Assembly: GCA_963978895.1 (NCBI GenBank)
Contig: OZ022242.1
Span: forward strand, 10,666,350-10,730,349
DNA: 64,000 nt
Origin: Erpobdella octoculata
Lineage: Eukaryota > Annelida > Clitellata > Hirudinida > Erpobdellidae
Direction of reading: 5' to 3'
A model generated the notes under the pieces. It did no database searches. It was not told the DNA's origin and saw only the letters and a program-made list of their open reading frames with translations. Numbering within the stretch: position 1 is the first letter of the stretch; each line of letters opens with the position of its first letter. The translations under genes were made by a program, and so were the position numbers. This document shows, piece after piece, positions 63,572 to 64,000 of the stretch.

Positions 63572-64000
63572 TAGAGGTGTCATTTGACAGTGGGAAGGGA
63601 GGGCAAAGAAGACAAAGTTGAAGTCCGTATTTTTGAACCTAGTTATCATTTCTTCCAGGACAATTGGCCGCTAAAAATGTTAAACCTGGATATTGCCGGA
63701 AAATAGATTTCGTTTGGGGTAGGGAAAAATTTTCCCCGTCGTTCACCAATCTCTACGCCGCTTTTAATCGGATATACCGAAATCAGAAAATTTGGCCTTT
63801 GAAACCATAATTTAAAAATTCGATAGTGTATCTGCTCTATAGATTTGAGTTTTTAGCAATCGGAAAACAGGTGGGAATGAGACAAGGAATAGGAGGAAAA
63901 TAAAAAAAAAGATAGATAAGGAGACAATGGAGAGAGAGAAATACATTGAAAATAAGAGAAATATCTAAGGAGATGAATAGAAATACAAAGAGCAAACAAC

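Overview
The window is animal nuclear DNA. It is AT-rich, its genes have many small exons with GT..AG introns, and microsatellites and DNA transposons are everywhere. A secreted antistasin-type cysteine-rich protein, together with the base composition and repeat load, suggests a lophotrochozoan and most likely a leech such as a Helobdella-like species. That species call is inference. A run of exactly 200 N (8060-8259) shows this is a draft assembly. Almost none of the long open frames are genes: most are microsatellites read as protein. The real genes were rebuilt exon by exon from splice sites and phase.

Layout. 1-1572: one end of a hAT transposon with a partial transposase. 1573-13517: microsatellite-rich DNA with one possible signal-peptide exon (5385-5502, minus). 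13518-19719 (+): nine-exon antistasin-type gene built from a duplicated four-exon module. 20544-23787 (-): SAXO-type axonemal microtubule protein. 24561-28154 (+): GDPD1-like glycerophosphodiesterase. 30227-36461 (-): Pelota (PELO), with a Helitron and a jockey-type reverse transcriptase fragment in one intron. 36500-44200: transposon nest containing three hAT elements with target duplications, a tandem Helitron array, a palindrome and long TA tracts. 44246-44868 (-): small unknown coiled-coil protein. 45309-49215 (+): mitochondrial ribosome recycling factor. 50124-57828 (-): kindlin/fermitin, unusually long, with a GC-AG intron. 57829-64000: microsatellites, an 18-bp minisatellite and one candidate integrin-alpha-like exon (62574-62665, minus).

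The genes are unrelated housekeeping or structural genes, not a pathway. Two pairs are head to head (SAXO/GDPD1, 773 bp apart; coiled coil/MRRF, 440 bp apart) and may share promoters. I found no clearly new biological system. The most interesting items are the exon-module duplication in the antistasin gene, the expanded kindlin with an altered integrin-binding motif, and the nested hAT/Helitron structures whose ends can be read to the base.
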